Shown here: one piece after another, positions 8,557-17,836 of the stretch
Position numbering within the stretch: the stretch's first letter is position 1
Layout of the letters: every line of letters starts with the position of its first letter
Assembly (NCBI GenBank): GCA_965215705.1
Contig: CBDCEE010000003.1
Location: 1,116,001-1,180,000, forward strand
Direction: 5' to 3'
Source of the DNA: JAAXPZ01 sp965215705
GTDB lineage: Bacteria; Campylobacterota; Campylobacteria; Campylobacterales; Sulfurovaceae
Length of the DNA: 64,000 nt
Notes under the pieces: generated by a model
Told to the model about the DNA's origin: nothing
What the model saw: only the letters and a program-made list of their open reading frames with translations
Databases searched by the model: none
Program-made: the position numbers and the translations under genes

Positions 8557-9101
8557 TCGTCCAGATCAACCTCTCCATAGAGTACAGACTCCATCGTTTT
8601 GTCAAAGAGCTTGTAAAGCTGTATCAGCTTGATATCCAGAAGAGGATCACTGTCCCTAAAGGGTAGGCTGTTGGGTACCTGATCATTCATGATCCAGAGA
8701 AAGTTCTCATCACTCCGGTAGGCAAGTTTTGTGTAGTTATAGTTACTATCTCCAATATACCAGAGGAAGTAGCCATTGGGGAAAGAGATATCCAGCATAT
8801 CCTCCATCAACTCTATCTCTTGGGTATCTTGGATGATATGCAACTTGGGAAAACAGCCATGCATATCATAAACAGGAAGAAAAGGTCTGCCTTTTTCCGG
8901 GCAGTTGATTGCATTACGGATATACTGGGAGAACCACTTTCTCCTGTCGTCTGTGACGATCAGCATAGTCTGTCCCTCTATCATCTTGGAAACGGCACTT
9001 CTGACCAGAGGTGTCCAGTCAAAGCGGAGCTCTTCCATCCATGAGAAGTCTGTACCTTCATCACGGATCGCTTCAAGGGTCCAGTTCAGTAGTGCCTGCA
9101 T
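8553..9101 (-). CDS. hobA: HobA, DnaA-binding initiation regulator
   Basis: HobA is a Campylobacterota-specific tetrameric protein that binds domains I-II of DnaA and promotes its assembly at oriC; it has the SIS-like fold of DiaA. The 182-residue length, the N-terminal FSWMEELRFDW segment, GQTMLIVTDDRRKWF and the C-terminal DPLLDIKLIQLYKLF helix match my memory of the family (HP1230). It sits between lysC (2-base gap) and holB (4-base overlap), so a replication initiation factor and a clamp-loader subunit are cotranscribed with amino-acid and folate enzymes. Confidence 0.9.
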   Translation of the reverse strand: MQALLNWTLEAIRDEGTDFSWMEELRFDWTPLVRSAVSKMIEGQTMLIVTDDRRKWFSQYIRNAINCPEKGRPFLPVYDMHGCFPKLHIIQDTQEIELMEDMLDISFPNGYFLWYIGDSNYNYTKLAYRSDENFLWIMNDQVPNSLPFRDSDPLLDIKLIQLYKLFDKTMESVLYGEVDLDE

Positions 9102-9103
9102 GC

Positions 9104-10309
9104 TTATTGATCCAGCTGATACGCTTCGTGTAGCACTCGTACTGCCAACTCACCGAATTTCTCATCCACGATCATGGAGACTTTGATCTCTGAAGTAGAG
9201 ATCATTTCGATATTGATACTGGCATCTGCCAAAGCGGTAAAGGCGGATGAAGCCACACCTGAATGAGACTTCATCCCTACGCCTACTACCGAAACCTTAC
9301 AAACCTTTTCATCAAAGTCCGCACTGCCTATATCATGGTTAAAATCACTGATGACCGATTGGGCACTCTCCAGCTCACTTTGTGGGACTGTAAAGCCCAG
9401 ATTGGTCGTACCATCTGTACTTGCATTCTGAATGATCATATCCACATTGATCTGAGCCTCAGCCAACTTGGTAAAGATCTCTGCCGCTACACCCGGTCTA
9501 TCCGAAACTTCCCTGAGTGATACCCTTGCCTGATTCTTATCCAGTGCGATACCACTGACCAATACCTCTTCCATCTTTCCACTCTCCTCTGCTATTGTTG
9601 TGCCTTCGTTCTCATTGAAACTGCTTTTCGCGATGATCTTGACACCCATTTTTTTCGCCAGTTCTACTGACCTGTTTTGCAATACTTTGGCTCCCAAACT
9701 GGAAAGCTCCAGCATCTCTTCGTAGGAGATGAAGTCCAGCTTCTTGGCTCTGGGTTCGATCCGGGGATCGGTCGTATAGACACCATCTACATCAGAGTAG
9801 ATCTCACAGGCATCTGCTCCCAGTGCACCGGCGACCGCTACGGCACTGAGGTCACTGCCCCCTCGACCCAGCGTAGTCACACTGCCCTCTTTGTTGATCC
9901 CCTGAAAACCTGCGATGATGATGATATTGCCTTTGCCTAGCTCTGCCTGCATCGCTGCGGTATTGATCGACTCTATTCTGGCGTAGGTATGGGTACTGTC
10001 CGTTTGGATACCGGCCTGTCGTCCGGTCATAGCCACAGCATTGACACCCATCTCCTGTAATGCGATCGCCAATAGTGATGCAGTGACTCTCTCACCTGAA
10101 CTGAGCAGGATATCCATCTCTCTCTTGGAGGGGTTTTTGGAAAAGTGCTGAGCATACTCGATCAGCTTATTGGTCTCGCCACTCATGGCAGAGACGACCA
10201 CTACCACATCATTGCCTTTAAATTTGCTTTTGGCTACCCTGTTAGCCACATTCTCTATACGGTCCAATCCTCCGACACTGGTACCGCCGTACTTCTGCAC
10301 GATCAACAT
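9104..10309 (-). CDS. lysC: Aspartate kinase
   Basis: It phosphorylates aspartate at the entry to lysine, threonine, methionine and diaminopimelate synthesis. The N-terminal kinase domain shows VQKYGGTSVG, the GFQGIN and TLGRGGSDLSAVA loops and the EIYSDVDGVYTTDPR substrate site. Two ACT domains follow (about 265-330 and 340-400), which normally carry feedback inhibition by lysine and/or threonine. The 401-residue length is standard for the alpha subunit. It directly abuts rppH (no gap) and is followed 2 bases later by hobA, so it is in the middle of the operon. Confidence 0.96.
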   Translation of the reverse strand: MLIVQKYGGTSVGGLDRIENVANRVAKSKFKGNDVVVVVSAMSGETNKLIEYAQHFSKNPSKREMDILLSSGERVTASLLAIALQEMGVNAVAMTGRQAGIQTDSTHTYARIESINTAAMQAELGKGNIIIIAGFQGINKEGSVTTLGRGGSDLSAVAVAGALGADACEIYSDVDGVYTTDPRIEPRAKKLDFISYEEMLELSSLGAKVLQNRSVELAKKMGVKIIAKSSFNENEGTTIAEESGKMEEVLVSGIALDKNQARVSLREVSDRPGVAAEIFTKLAEAQINVDMIIQNASTDGTTNLGFTVPQSELESAQSVISDFNHDIGSADFDEKVCKVSVVGVGMKSHSGVASSAFTALADASINIEMISTSEIKVSMIVDEKFGELAVRVLHEAYQLDQ

Positions 10310-10783
10310 CTATAGTATTCCTTCTTTCTTAAAATAGTCTATAACTCTTCTGTAAGCTCTTCGCTTGAGAAAAGTGGCTCTTTTGAATAATTCATTTATT
10401 CCAACAAATCTATACTCTTCAAACTCCGGTATCTCGTGTGCGAACAGATCGATCTGGGCCCCCTCTCTCAGTCGTACGAGAAAATACTTCTGCGTCTGCC
10501 CTTTGTAGGGGTAGAGCTTACTTTTGGACGACTGTGGAAAATCATAGGTGATCCACTCGGGATACTCCCCCAGTATTTCTACTTCGTTGGTACCTATCTC
10601 TTCTTTGAGCTCACGCATGAGTGCTTCTATGTTGGACTCCCCCTTATCGATACCGCCTTGGGGAAACTGCCATCCCCGTTTCATACCGTTACGACGGGAG
10701 ATCATGAACTCACACTTTTTCGGATATTCTGAAGAGAGTATGATCGCTGCAACATTGGGACGATAGTCCGTATAGTTTCGCAT
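10310..10783 (-). CDS. rppH: RNA pyrophosphohydrolase (Nudix)
   Basis: RppH removes pyrophosphate from 5'-triphosphorylated mRNA and so triggers 5'-end-dependent decay. The Nudix box GGIDKGESNIEALMREL followed by KEEIG lies at about residues 42-64, with the metal-binding REL.EEIG glutamates intact. The N-terminal YRPNVAAIIL and the WQFPQGG segment are typical of RppH/NudH. It is the first gene of the long minus-strand run and is divergent from hemW. Confidence 0.93.
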   Translation of the reverse strand: MRNYTDYRPNVAAIILSSEYPKKCEFMISRRNGMKRGWQFPQGGIDKGESNIEALMRELKEEIGTNEVEILGEYPEWITYDFPQSSKSKLYPYKGQTQKYFLVRLREGAQIDLFAHEIPEFEEYRFVGINELFKRATFLKRRAYRRVIDYFKKEGIL

Positions 10784-10875
10784 AATCTCTCTCTATATGT
10801 TTAATAATATTTCTGTTAAGATTGTATCTCAAAAGCGATTACAAGCGTTTGAAAACCCATAAAAAGATTACAGAA

Positions 10876-11934
10876 ATGTTACTCTATCTCCACATCCCCT
10901 ACTGTGATTCCAAGTGCCATTACTGTAGTTTCAACTCCTATGTGGACAAGTTTGATACACGTGCAGACTATATGAAAGCACTGCACAGACAGCTCTCTTT
11001 TGAGCTGGAGAGATTCTCTGTCTCTGAGCAAAGTATCGAGACGGTTTTTATCGGAGGCGGCACTCCCTCCACCGTAGCACCTGAGCTCTATGCACCGCTC
11101 TTTAGACTCATTGCTCCCTATTTACAAGAGAATGCCGAGATCACCACCGAGGCCAACCCAAATTCTGCTACTGAGGCATGGCTTCAGGGGATGAAAGCAC
11201 TGGGAGTCAACCGTGTCAGCTTTGGTGTACAGAGTTTTGATCCTGATAAACTCAAAGCACTCAACCGTGCTCACAGCCCTGAGCAGGCAAAAGAGGCGAT
11301 CTTGACTGCAGATCGTCTAGGGTTTGCACACCTCTCCCTGGATCTGATCTACAACTATCAGGGTGATACCCAGACCCTACTTAAGGACGATATCGCACAG
11401 GCATTTACACTGCCCATCGATCATATCTCTGCCTATGAATTGACGATTGAAGACGGCACCACATTCACAGCCACCCCAGAGGTACGGCAGGAGAATGAGG
11501 CATTGGCATTTTTTGTTGCCGAGGATATCCAGAGAAGAGGGTTCCCACAGTACGAGATCTCCAATTATGGTACCTATCAAAGCCAACACAACAAAGGCTA
11601 CTGGGAACTACGAGACTATATCGGTGCGGGTGCAGGGGCGGTAGGTTTTCTCACAGATACACGCTACTACCCACAGACGGATATAGAAGGCTATATCACA
11701 AACCCCCTCCAGATCACAGAGGAGCATTTGAGTGTGGAGTCTCTACAGACTGAGAGGCTCTTTCTAGGACTTCGCAGTGCTCTCGGTATCAAAAAGTCAC
11801 TACTGTCAAAGGAGATGCTGCAAAAAGCTCATTTCTTGGCAGGGGAGGGAAAACTGATGATGGATAAAGAACGATTTTACAATACCGATCTCTTTTTGGC
11901 AGATGAGATTGTGTTGTATCTGCTTGGAGAGTAG
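10876..11934 (+). CDS. hemW: Radical SAM heme chaperone HemW
   Basis: HemW is a HemN-like radical SAM protein that carries heme to target proteins rather than acting as coproporphyrinogen oxidase. The ATG at 10876 is preferred because the protein then begins MLLYLHIPYCDSKCHYCSF, the usual start with the CxxxCxxC iron-sulfur motif; the reading frame stays open to 10822 but adds an atypical basic tail. The length is then 352 residues. Other family marks are FIGGGTPS, EANPNS and RVSFGVQSF. True HemN has an additional cysteine after the CxxxCxxC motif, whereas here the residue after the last cysteine is serine, which fits HemW. Confidence 0.92.
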   Translation: MLLYLHIPYCDSKCHYCSFNSYVDKFDTRADYMKALHRQLSFELERFSVSEQSIETVFIGGGTPSTVAPELYAPLFRLIAPYLQENAEITTEANPNSATEAWLQGMKALGVNRVSFGVQSFDPDKLKALNRAHSPEQAKEAILTADRLGFAHLSLDLIYNYQGDTQTLLKDDIAQAFTLPIDHISAYELTIEDGTTFTATPEVRQENEALAFFVAEDIQRRGFPQYEISNYGTYQSQHNKGYWELRDYIGAGAGAVGFLTDTRYYPQTDIEGYITNPLQITEEHLSVESLQTERLFLGLRSALGIKKSLLSKEMLQKAHFLAGEGKLMMDKERFYNTDLFLADEIVLYLLGE

Positions 11935-11993
11935 TCACTGATTCTTGGGGTTCCGCTAGTTCTAGCACAGGAGACGAGGCACAGAAAAGGAAT

Positions 11994-12443
11994 TTATATG
12001 CCTTGCTTGTTCTGTGTATATCTTAAAAAATATCCTATGATTCCTATCAGCAATAACCCAAAACAAATAAAATAAAAATGACTTTCGTTTATCATAAAGA
12101 AAAAAGTCTCTTTCTCTGACCATGTCGCACCAAAGTAATGAATATAAGTATGAACCAATTGATAAGAAAAGAATAGCCAAGTAAAAAGATAAATTATCCC
12201 TATTAGGATTAGCCATAGTCTATTGATGATCGTTTTTAGGGACATGAAACTTAGCAGAATAGAAAAAGGAAAAGTACCTGCAGCAACAAAAGCTATATCA
12301 TAAAGTCTACTAATATCATTCTCAAAAATATAACTTCCATGAAGTTCAATATCAATATTTCCAATAATATCAATATAAATAAACGCTATAATACTTACTA
12401 TAAACGTCAACCAAATTATCAAAAATATTAAAAATTTCATCAT
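11994..12443 (-). CDS. AT-rich four-helix membrane protein, unknown
   Basis: The 149-residue protein has four predicted hydrophobic helices (about residues 5-27, 50-70, 75-95 and 120-142) and no family that I recognise. A CAGGAG ribosome-binding site precedes tandem ATG codons at 12443/12440. Its base composition is clearly more AT-rich than the flanking hemW and glnS genes, which suggests recent acquisition. No neighbour suggests a job. Confidence 0.65.
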   Translation of the reverse strand: MMKFLIFLIIWLTFIVSIIAFIYIDIIGNIDIELHGSYIFENDISRLYDIAFVAAGTFPFSILLSFMSLKTIINRLWLILIGIIYLFTWLFFSYQLVHTYIHYFGATWSEKETFFFMINESHFYFICFGLLLIGIIGYFLRYTQNKQGI

Positions 12444-12514
12444 TTCTCACTCCTGAATGACTCTCACCATTCTATATCGAAAAAGAGTAGTACACCACTC
12501 TCCTTTTAATGGGT

Positions 12515-14767
12515 TTATTTTTGCAACTTCTTCATCACAAGTTCATTCACAACCTTCGGATTCCCCTTCCCTTTAGTAGCTTTTAAAACCTGCCCCACAA
12601 AGAAGCCTAGCAACTTGGTATTGCCCGCTCTAAACTTCTCCACATTCTCAGGATTTTTAGCAATGATGTCATCGATCATAGGCAGGATAACAGCAGGATC
12701 ACTGATCTGCACCAAGCCTTTGGCTTCGACAATGTGTGCTGGCTCTTCTCCACTGTTGACCATCTCTTCAAAAACCTGTTTGGCGATTTTAGTTGAGATG
12801 GTTTCATCATCTACCATTTTGATGAGTTTGGCTACCTGTGTAGGTGTGAATTTGAGTTCTTCTACCTCTGCTTGTTTTAGCTCTCTAGCAACCTCATTGG
12901 TGACCATATTGGCAATACCTACAGGGTTATTCACTGCTTCTAATGCCTCTTCGTAGAATGCTGAGAGTTTGGCATCACGTGCTAGGGTATTGGCTACTTC
13001 ACTATTGAGTTTGAGCTCTGCTGTATATCTGTTAAACAGTGCTTCTTCTTCTGCACTCATAGCTGCGACTTCACCCTCTATGTGGACGACTTTGGTTTGG
13101 GTTTTGGTAGCTTTTGGGACGGGTGTTTTCTTTTTGCCCCAAGAGTCTTTGAGACCAACGATTTTGTTGAATACCGGTGCCTCATCACTATAGTCCACAG
13201 GATCCGTATAAAAATACCCCTGTCTCTCAAACTGGAATCTCACATCGGGTTTCTCTGTGATGACGGCAGGTTCGATCAGTGCATTTTTGATGATCTGCAG
13301 AGAGTCTGGATTGATATCCTCTACTCCCTCTGGTGCCTCCTCCTTGAACAGTCGATCATAGAGTCTGACTTCTACACTTCTAGCCTGTGTGGCATCAACC
13401 CATTGGATAGCACTCTTGACCTTGATACCGCTGCTGTCTGAGCCACTTTTAGAGTCAGAGTGATAGACTGCTTTGATCTCACTGATATTGCCATCAGCAT
13501 CTTTGATCACCTCTTGGCAGGTGATGATATAGGCATGCTTGAGTCGTACGGGTTGCTCTGGTGTCAGGCGGTAGTAACCCTTGGGAGGGTTCTCCATGAA
13601 GTCTTCCCGCTCGATGTAGATCTCTCGAGAGAAAGGCAGTTTTCTTGTGCCCTCTTTAGGCACATCATCCGGATAGTAGGGGGCATCGATCTCCTCAGAT
13701 CCCTCATAATTGGTGATAGTGACTTTGAGAGGATCGAGTACACACATGACACGGGGTACTTTGGGGTTCAGGTCATCTCGGATACAAAATTCCAGCTGTG
13801 AGACATCTACCATGGAGTTGGCTTTGGCGATACCTATCTGATCACAGAACGTCAAGATAGATTCTGGCGTGTAGCCTCTTCTTTGATATCCCGCAATAGT
13901 AGGCAGACGAGGGTCATCCCAGCCACTCACCTGCCCGCCTTCTACCAGCTCCAGTAGTTTGCGTTTGCTCATCACGGTATAGTTGATACCCAGTCGTGCA
14001 AACTCATGCTGATAGGGTCTGGGGGGTGTCAGCTCCAGCGTATCGAGTACCCAGTCATAGATATCACGGTTGTTCTCAAACTCCAGCGTACAGATAGAGT
14101 GTGTGATTCCCTCGATATAGTCAGACAAGCAGTGTGCAAAGTCATACATAGGGTAGATAGCCCATGCATCTCCTGCTCTAAAGTGATGTGCATGTCTGAT
14201 ACGATACAGCAGAGGGTCACGCATTTTCATGTTGGCTGCGGACATATCGATCTTGGCTCTTAGTACATGTTTGCCATTTTCAAACTCACCCTTTTTCATC
14301 CTCTCAAAGAGCTCCAGGTTCTCCTCCACTGATCTCTCGCCATACTTACTTCTCTTCCCTGGCTCTGTCACCGTCCCACGGTATTCGCGTATCTCATCCT
14401 CTGTGAGGCTATCGACATACGCCTTACCCATTTTGATGAGTACCACAGCATAATCATAGAGCTTGGGAAAATAATCAGAGGTGAAACGCACACTGTTGTC
14501 CCACTCAAATCCAAGCCACTGCACAGCATCTTTGAGTGCTTCTACATATCTCGTGTCTTCTGTAGTGGGGTTGGTGTCATCCATTCTGAGGTTGCAATGA
14601 CCCTGATAGTCCCGCGCGATACCAAAATTGATACTGATGGATTTGGCATGTCCTATATGTGGGAAGCCATTGGGTTCAGGAGGAAACCGTGTCACGACCT
14701 CTTGGTATTTGCCAGTGTTTAAATCCTCTTCAACTATTCTACGTAAAAAATCTTTGCTCTTACTCAT
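12515..14767 (-). CDS. glnS: Glutaminyl-tRNA synthetase fused to a YqeY/GatB-tail domain
   Basis: This class I synthetase charges tRNA-Gln directly. The ATP-binding signatures are PPEPNGFPHIGHAKS (HIGH at 37-40) and VMSKRKL (KMSKS-like); the GlnRS-type segment LEFENNRDIYDWVLD is present. After the anticodon-binding beta-barrels (to about residue 560) the protein carries an extra domain of about 180 residues (LARDAKLSAFYEEAL to VNELVMKKLQK) that matches the YqeY/GatB C-terminal tRNA-binding fold, as in Deinococcus GlnRS. Many Campylobacterota lack GlnRS and make Gln-tRNA through GatCAB, so the gene has probably been acquired at some depth in this lineage. Confidence 0.93.
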   Translation of the reverse strand: MSKSKDFLRRIVEEDLNTGKYQEVVTRFPPEPNGFPHIGHAKSISINFGIARDYQGHCNLRMDDTNPTTEDTRYVEALKDAVQWLGFEWDNSVRFTSDYFPKLYDYAVVLIKMGKAYVDSLTEDEIREYRGTVTEPGKRSKYGERSVEENLELFERMKKGEFENGKHVLRAKIDMSAANMKMRDPLLYRIRHAHHFRAGDAWAIYPMYDFAHCLSDYIEGITHSICTLEFENNRDIYDWVLDTLELTPPRPYQHEFARLGINYTVMSKRKLLELVEGGQVSGWDDPRLPTIAGYQRRGYTPESILTFCDQIGIAKANSMVDVSQLEFCIRDDLNPKVPRVMCVLDPLKVTITNYEGSEEIDAPYYPDDVPKEGTRKLPFSREIYIEREDFMENPPKGYYRLTPEQPVRLKHAYIITCQEVIKDADGNISEIKAVYHSDSKSGSDSSGIKVKSAIQWVDATQARSVEVRLYDRLFKEEAPEGVEDINPDSLQIIKNALIEPAVITEKPDVRFQFERQGYFYTDPVDYSDEAPVFNKIVGLKDSWGKKKTPVPKATKTQTKVVHIEGEVAAMSAEEEALFNRYTAELKLNSEVANTLARDAKLSAFYEEALEAVNNPVGIANMVTNEVARELKQAEVEELKFTPTQVAKLIKMVDDETISTKIAKQVFEEMVNSGEEPAHIVEAKGLVQISDPAVILPMIDDIIAKNPENVEKFRAGNTKLLGFFVGQVLKATKGKGNPKVVNELVMKKLQK

Positions 14768-14794
14768 TGCTATTACACCTTTTGATTTTGAGAC

Positions 14795-14820
14795 TTTGAT
14801 AAGGGTTGTATTTTATCAAA
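14795..14820. repeat. 8-bp inverted repeat upstream of glnS
   Basis: TTTGATAA (14795-14802) and TTATCAAA (14813-14820) form a perfect dyad with a 10-base centre, about 30 bases upstream of the glnS start. It may be a repressor operator or a small hairpin in the leader; nothing in the sequence identifies the regulator. Confidence 0.35.
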
Positions 14821-14857
14821 TTAGTGCTTATAGCATCACTCTCTACCTGCTTGCAGA

Positions 14858-15070
14858 TCAGGGGCGTTGTACGGAGCATGAGCAGAAACCATCCTCTTCT
14901 AGCTGCTTGGCTTCTGCCTCTTTTGCCTCATTCATTTTTTTGATCACACCGGCACGCTTCTGAAACTTGGTCATGATTCTTTGGGTAGTGTTCGTGTTGT
15001 TTTGATCAGCGGCAGTACTGTCAGCAGCGAGGAGAGAGTAGCACACTAGTACCATAGCCCAGACTTTCAT
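14858..15070 (-). CDS. Small exported protein, 70 residues
   Basis: The N-terminus (MKVWAMVLVCYSLLAADS) is a plausible signal peptide, followed by a Thr/Asn-rich linker, a charged helix (KMNEAKEAEAKQLEED) and a C-terminal CSC pair. An AAGGAT ribosome-binding site lies 5 bases before the ATG, and a TATAAT (15106-15111 on the minus strand) about 36 bases upstream. It is divergent from tatB. No family is recognised. Confidence 0.6.
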   Translation of the reverse strand: MKVWAMVLVCYSLLAADSTAADQNNTNTTQRIMTKFQKRAGVIKKMNEAKEAEAKQLEEDGFCSCSVQRP

Positions 15071-15193
15071 ACGTATCCTTGTGAGATCATTATTTTCAAT
15101 GCAGTATTATAATCTATCAAGTTAAATCATCTACTTTCGCTACCTTTTAGAATAATTCGATAAAATACACCCTACTAAAACCAAAGGCTGCTT

Positions 15194-15706
15194 ATGTTTG
15201 GAATGGGTTTTACTGAAATCCTTTTTATCGCTGTCATTGCTATCATTTTTCTGGGGCCAGACAAGCTACCCGAAGCGATGGTGCAGATCGCCAAGTTTTT
15301 CAACAGTTTCAAAAAGACCGTCTCTGAAGCCAAGTCTACCTTTGAGAATGAGATCCATATGAATGAGCTTAGAGAAGAGGCACTCTCCTATAAGCGTACT
15401 ATAGACAGCGATATCTCAGGCTTCAAAAACTCACTCTCCAACCCTATCGATGACCTCAACGAAGCACTGGCAGACCTAGATGAGAAAAAATCGGATGAGA
15501 AACAACTGGATAATGCCTATAAGCATAGCCAGAAGCCTCCCCAAATAGCAGAGACAGCTACAGAGAAGGTGCCCGACAAAAAAACATCCGACAAAGAAAC
15601 ACCCGACAAAGAAACATCCGATACAAAAACATCCAAACGAGTCACAGCCAAAAAGAAAACAAATCCTAAAAAGAAGAAAAAAACAGCACCAAAGGGTGAT
15701 GCCTAA
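15194..15706 (+). CDS. tatB: Sec-independent translocase subunit TatB
   Basis: TatB together with TatC recognises twin-arginine signal peptides on folded proteins. The protein has the short N-terminal membrane helix (residues 5-21), the FLGPDKLPE hinge motif and an amphipathic helix. TatB rather than TatA is favoured by the length (170 residues) and by the immediate overlap with tatC. The C-terminal third is a low-complexity Lys/Thr/Asp tail with repeated KETPDKETSD-type units. The stop overlaps the tatC start (TAATG). Confidence 0.92.
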   Translation: MFGMGFTEILFIAVIAIIFLGPDKLPEAMVQIAKFFNSFKKTVSEAKSTFENEIHMNELREEALSYKRTIDSDISGFKNSLSNPIDDLNEALADLDEKKSDEKQLDNAYKHSQKPPQIAETATEKVPDKKTSDKETPDKETSDTKTSKRVTAKKKTNPKKKKKTAPKGDA

Positions 15707-16731
15707 TGTTCGAAAGCATGAAACCCCATCTCGCAGAGCTGCGTAAGCGACTCTCCATATCTGTACTGGCTATATTTGTGATGTTCGGTGTGGCATTTGG
15801 GTTTCACAACACCATCCTGACTTGGGTCACCAAGCCTCTCAATGACGCCCTCACCCAGGTAGGCAGCATCATCGAATCCCAAAACAAAACCGAGTGGAAG
15901 ATCAAAGTAGAAAATAACAGTACCCTCGCACCCCTCCCAAAAACCCCCAGCCAACTCTCTCTCCAGGCACAGGAGAATCTGGAAAAAGCTGCCAAAGAAG
16001 CCGATCCCAAGCTCGCTCCACTGCTGATCGATGCCTCTGCTGCGATCAAGGCACTCACCTCAGAGCTCAAACGTCTGGACAAACGGATCACTACACAGAG
16101 CTTCGAGGGCAAGATCACTACCCATCAGGTCGGTGGTGCCTTTTTCGTCGCACTCAAGGTCTCTATCTTCGCCGCGATACTGTTCGCCCTGCCTGTGATC
16201 CTCTGGCAGCTCTGGCTCTTCATCGCCCCAGGGCTTTATGACAATGAGAAAAAACTGGTGATCCCTTTTGTCTTTGGTGGGACAGGCATGTTTGCGATCG
16301 GTGTACTGTTTGCCTACTATGTTGTCACCCCTTTCGGCTTTCAGTTTCTGATCACTTTCGGCTCATTTCTCTATACTCCCCTGATCAATATCGAGGATTA
16401 TGTAGGCTTCTTCACCAAGATCCTGCTAGGGTTTGGTGTGGCATTTGAGCTGCCTGTGGTCGCCTCATTTTTGGGTATCATCGGTCTGGTAACAGACAAA
16501 ACACTGATCGGATTTTTCAAGTTTGCTATCGTGATCATCTTTGTCCTCGCAGCACTGCTGACTCCACCGGATGTACTCACACAGCTGCTGATGGCAGCCC
16601 CACTAATACTCCTCTATGGTGCTTCAATCCTGCTCTTGAAGCTGATCAACCCCTACAAAGAGGAAGAAGAGGATGAGGAGAGCGAATCAGAGAGCACAGA
16701 GATAGTGGATTTCAAGAATCTGAAATCATGA
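15706..16731 (+). CDS. tatC: Sec-independent translocase TatC with enlarged first periplasmic loop
   Basis: TatC is the six-helix membrane core of the Tat translocon. Conserved features include HLAELRKRL at the N-terminus, ALPVILWQLWLFIAPGLY and the region around FGVAFELPVV. At 341 residues it is about 90 longer than usual TatC (about 250). The extra length is a soluble, charged, probably helical insertion at about residues 46-140, between helix 1 and helix 2, i.e. in the first periplasmic loop near the signal-peptide-binding face. The C-terminus ends in an acidic tail (EEEEDEESESES). It overlaps both tatB (1 base) and queA (4 bases). Confidence 0.93.
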   Translation: MFESMKPHLAELRKRLSISVLAIFVMFGVAFGFHNTILTWVTKPLNDALTQVGSIIESQNKTEWKIKVENNSTLAPLPKTPSQLSLQAQENLEKAAKEADPKLAPLLIDASAAIKALTSELKRLDKRITTQSFEGKITTHQVGGAFFVALKVSIFAAILFALPVILWQLWLFIAPGLYDNEKKLVIPFVFGGTGMFAIGVLFAYYVVTPFGFQFLITFGSFLYTPLINIEDYVGFFTKILLGFGVAFELPVVASFLGIIGLVTDKTLIGFFKFAIVIIFVLAALLTPPDVLTQLLMAAPLILLYGASILLLKLINPYKEEEEDEESESESTEIVDFKNLKS

Positions 16732-17765
16732 CCCCAGAACGCCTGACTCCAGAGCTGCTCACGCAAAGCTACGACTATCACCTCCCCGATAGTCTCATCG
16801 CTTCACATCCTGTCCAGCCCAGAGACCATGCCAAACTGCTGGTCTATGACCGAAGCAGTGACACGGTGACACATACGACGTTTCAGCATCTACTTGATTT
16901 CGTACCCGCAAACTGTGATATCTTTCTCAATGACACCCGAGTGATCAAAGCACGGATATTCGGCACCAAAGAGAGCGGAGGAAAGGTAGAGCTGCTTCTG
17001 AACAAACCTATAGGCACAGATAGCTATCAGGTGATGATACGCGGCAGGGTCAAGCTGGGTACGGTACTGTATTTTGAGCAGGGGCTCATCGCTACTGTCA
17101 CAGCACTCCATGAGGATGGTTCTCGTACTGTGCAGTTCACTCAGCAAGGACAAGCAGTGCTGTTCGAGACACTGGTACAGATACTTGACCAGATCGGGCA
17201 TATCCCGCTACCTCCCTATATCCATAGAGAGGACAATGAGGAGGATGAGCGAGACTATCAGACACTGTTTGCCAGAGAAGCGGGTGCCGTGGCAGCACCT
17301 ACCGCATCGCTACACTTTACCCCGGATCTCTTTGAGGCACTAAAAAGCACACACCAGACCCATACTGTAACACTCCATGTCGGGGCAGGTACCTTCAAAC
17401 CTGTAGAGGCAGAGCAGATACTCGACCACCCCATGCACTCGGAGTATTTTCACATCCCTGACGAAGCTGCCCAGGTACTGAAGAGCGAGAGAGGGATCCT
17501 CGCTATAGGTACCACCGTCACCAGAACCGTGGAGTACTACACCAGAACAGGCAAACAGGAAGGCGCATGTGACCTCTTTCTCAACCCAACCAACCCACCA
17601 CTCAGGGTCGATCATCTCCTGACCAATTTCCACCTGCCTAAAAGTACCCTGATCATGCTGGTCTCCGCATTTGTAGGTAGAGAAAAGACATTAGCACTCT
17701 ATCAGGAAGCCATCGAAAACCACTACCGATTCTTCTCCTATGGCGATGCCATGCTCATCCTCTAA
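16728..17765 (+). CDS. queA: S-adenosylmethionine:tRNA ribosyltransferase-isomerase
   Basis: QueA transfers and isomerises the ribosyl part of SAM onto 7-aminomethyl-7-deazaguanine in tRNA, giving epoxyqueuosine at the wobble position. Family marks are YHLPDSLIASHP near the start, DCDIFLNDTRVIKAR-like NDTRVIKARIFG, GHIPLPPYIHRED, the AAPTASLHFT motif and LHVGAGTFKPV. The length (345) is standard. It is the last gene of the tatB-tatC-queA transcript, overlapping tatC by 4 bases. Confidence 0.95.
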   Translation: MTPERLTPELLTQSYDYHLPDSLIASHPVQPRDHAKLLVYDRSSDTVTHTTFQHLLDFVPANCDIFLNDTRVIKARIFGTKESGGKVELLLNKPIGTDSYQVMIRGRVKLGTVLYFEQGLIATVTALHEDGSRTVQFTQQGQAVLFETLVQILDQIGHIPLPPYIHREDNEEDERDYQTLFAREAGAVAAPTASLHFTPDLFEALKSTHQTHTVTLHVGAGTFKPVEAEQILDHPMHSEYFHIPDEAAQVLKSERGILAIGTTVTRTVEYYTRTGKQEGACDLFLNPTNPPLRVDHLLTNFHLPKSTLIMLVSAFVGREKTLALYQEAIENHYRFFSYGDAMLIL

Positions 17766-17836
17766 ACAGAGCAGTTAATATGTTTTTAACCTTTAATATC
17801 TTATAATATGAAATAGCTGCTTAGAGGAGTTGTCTC

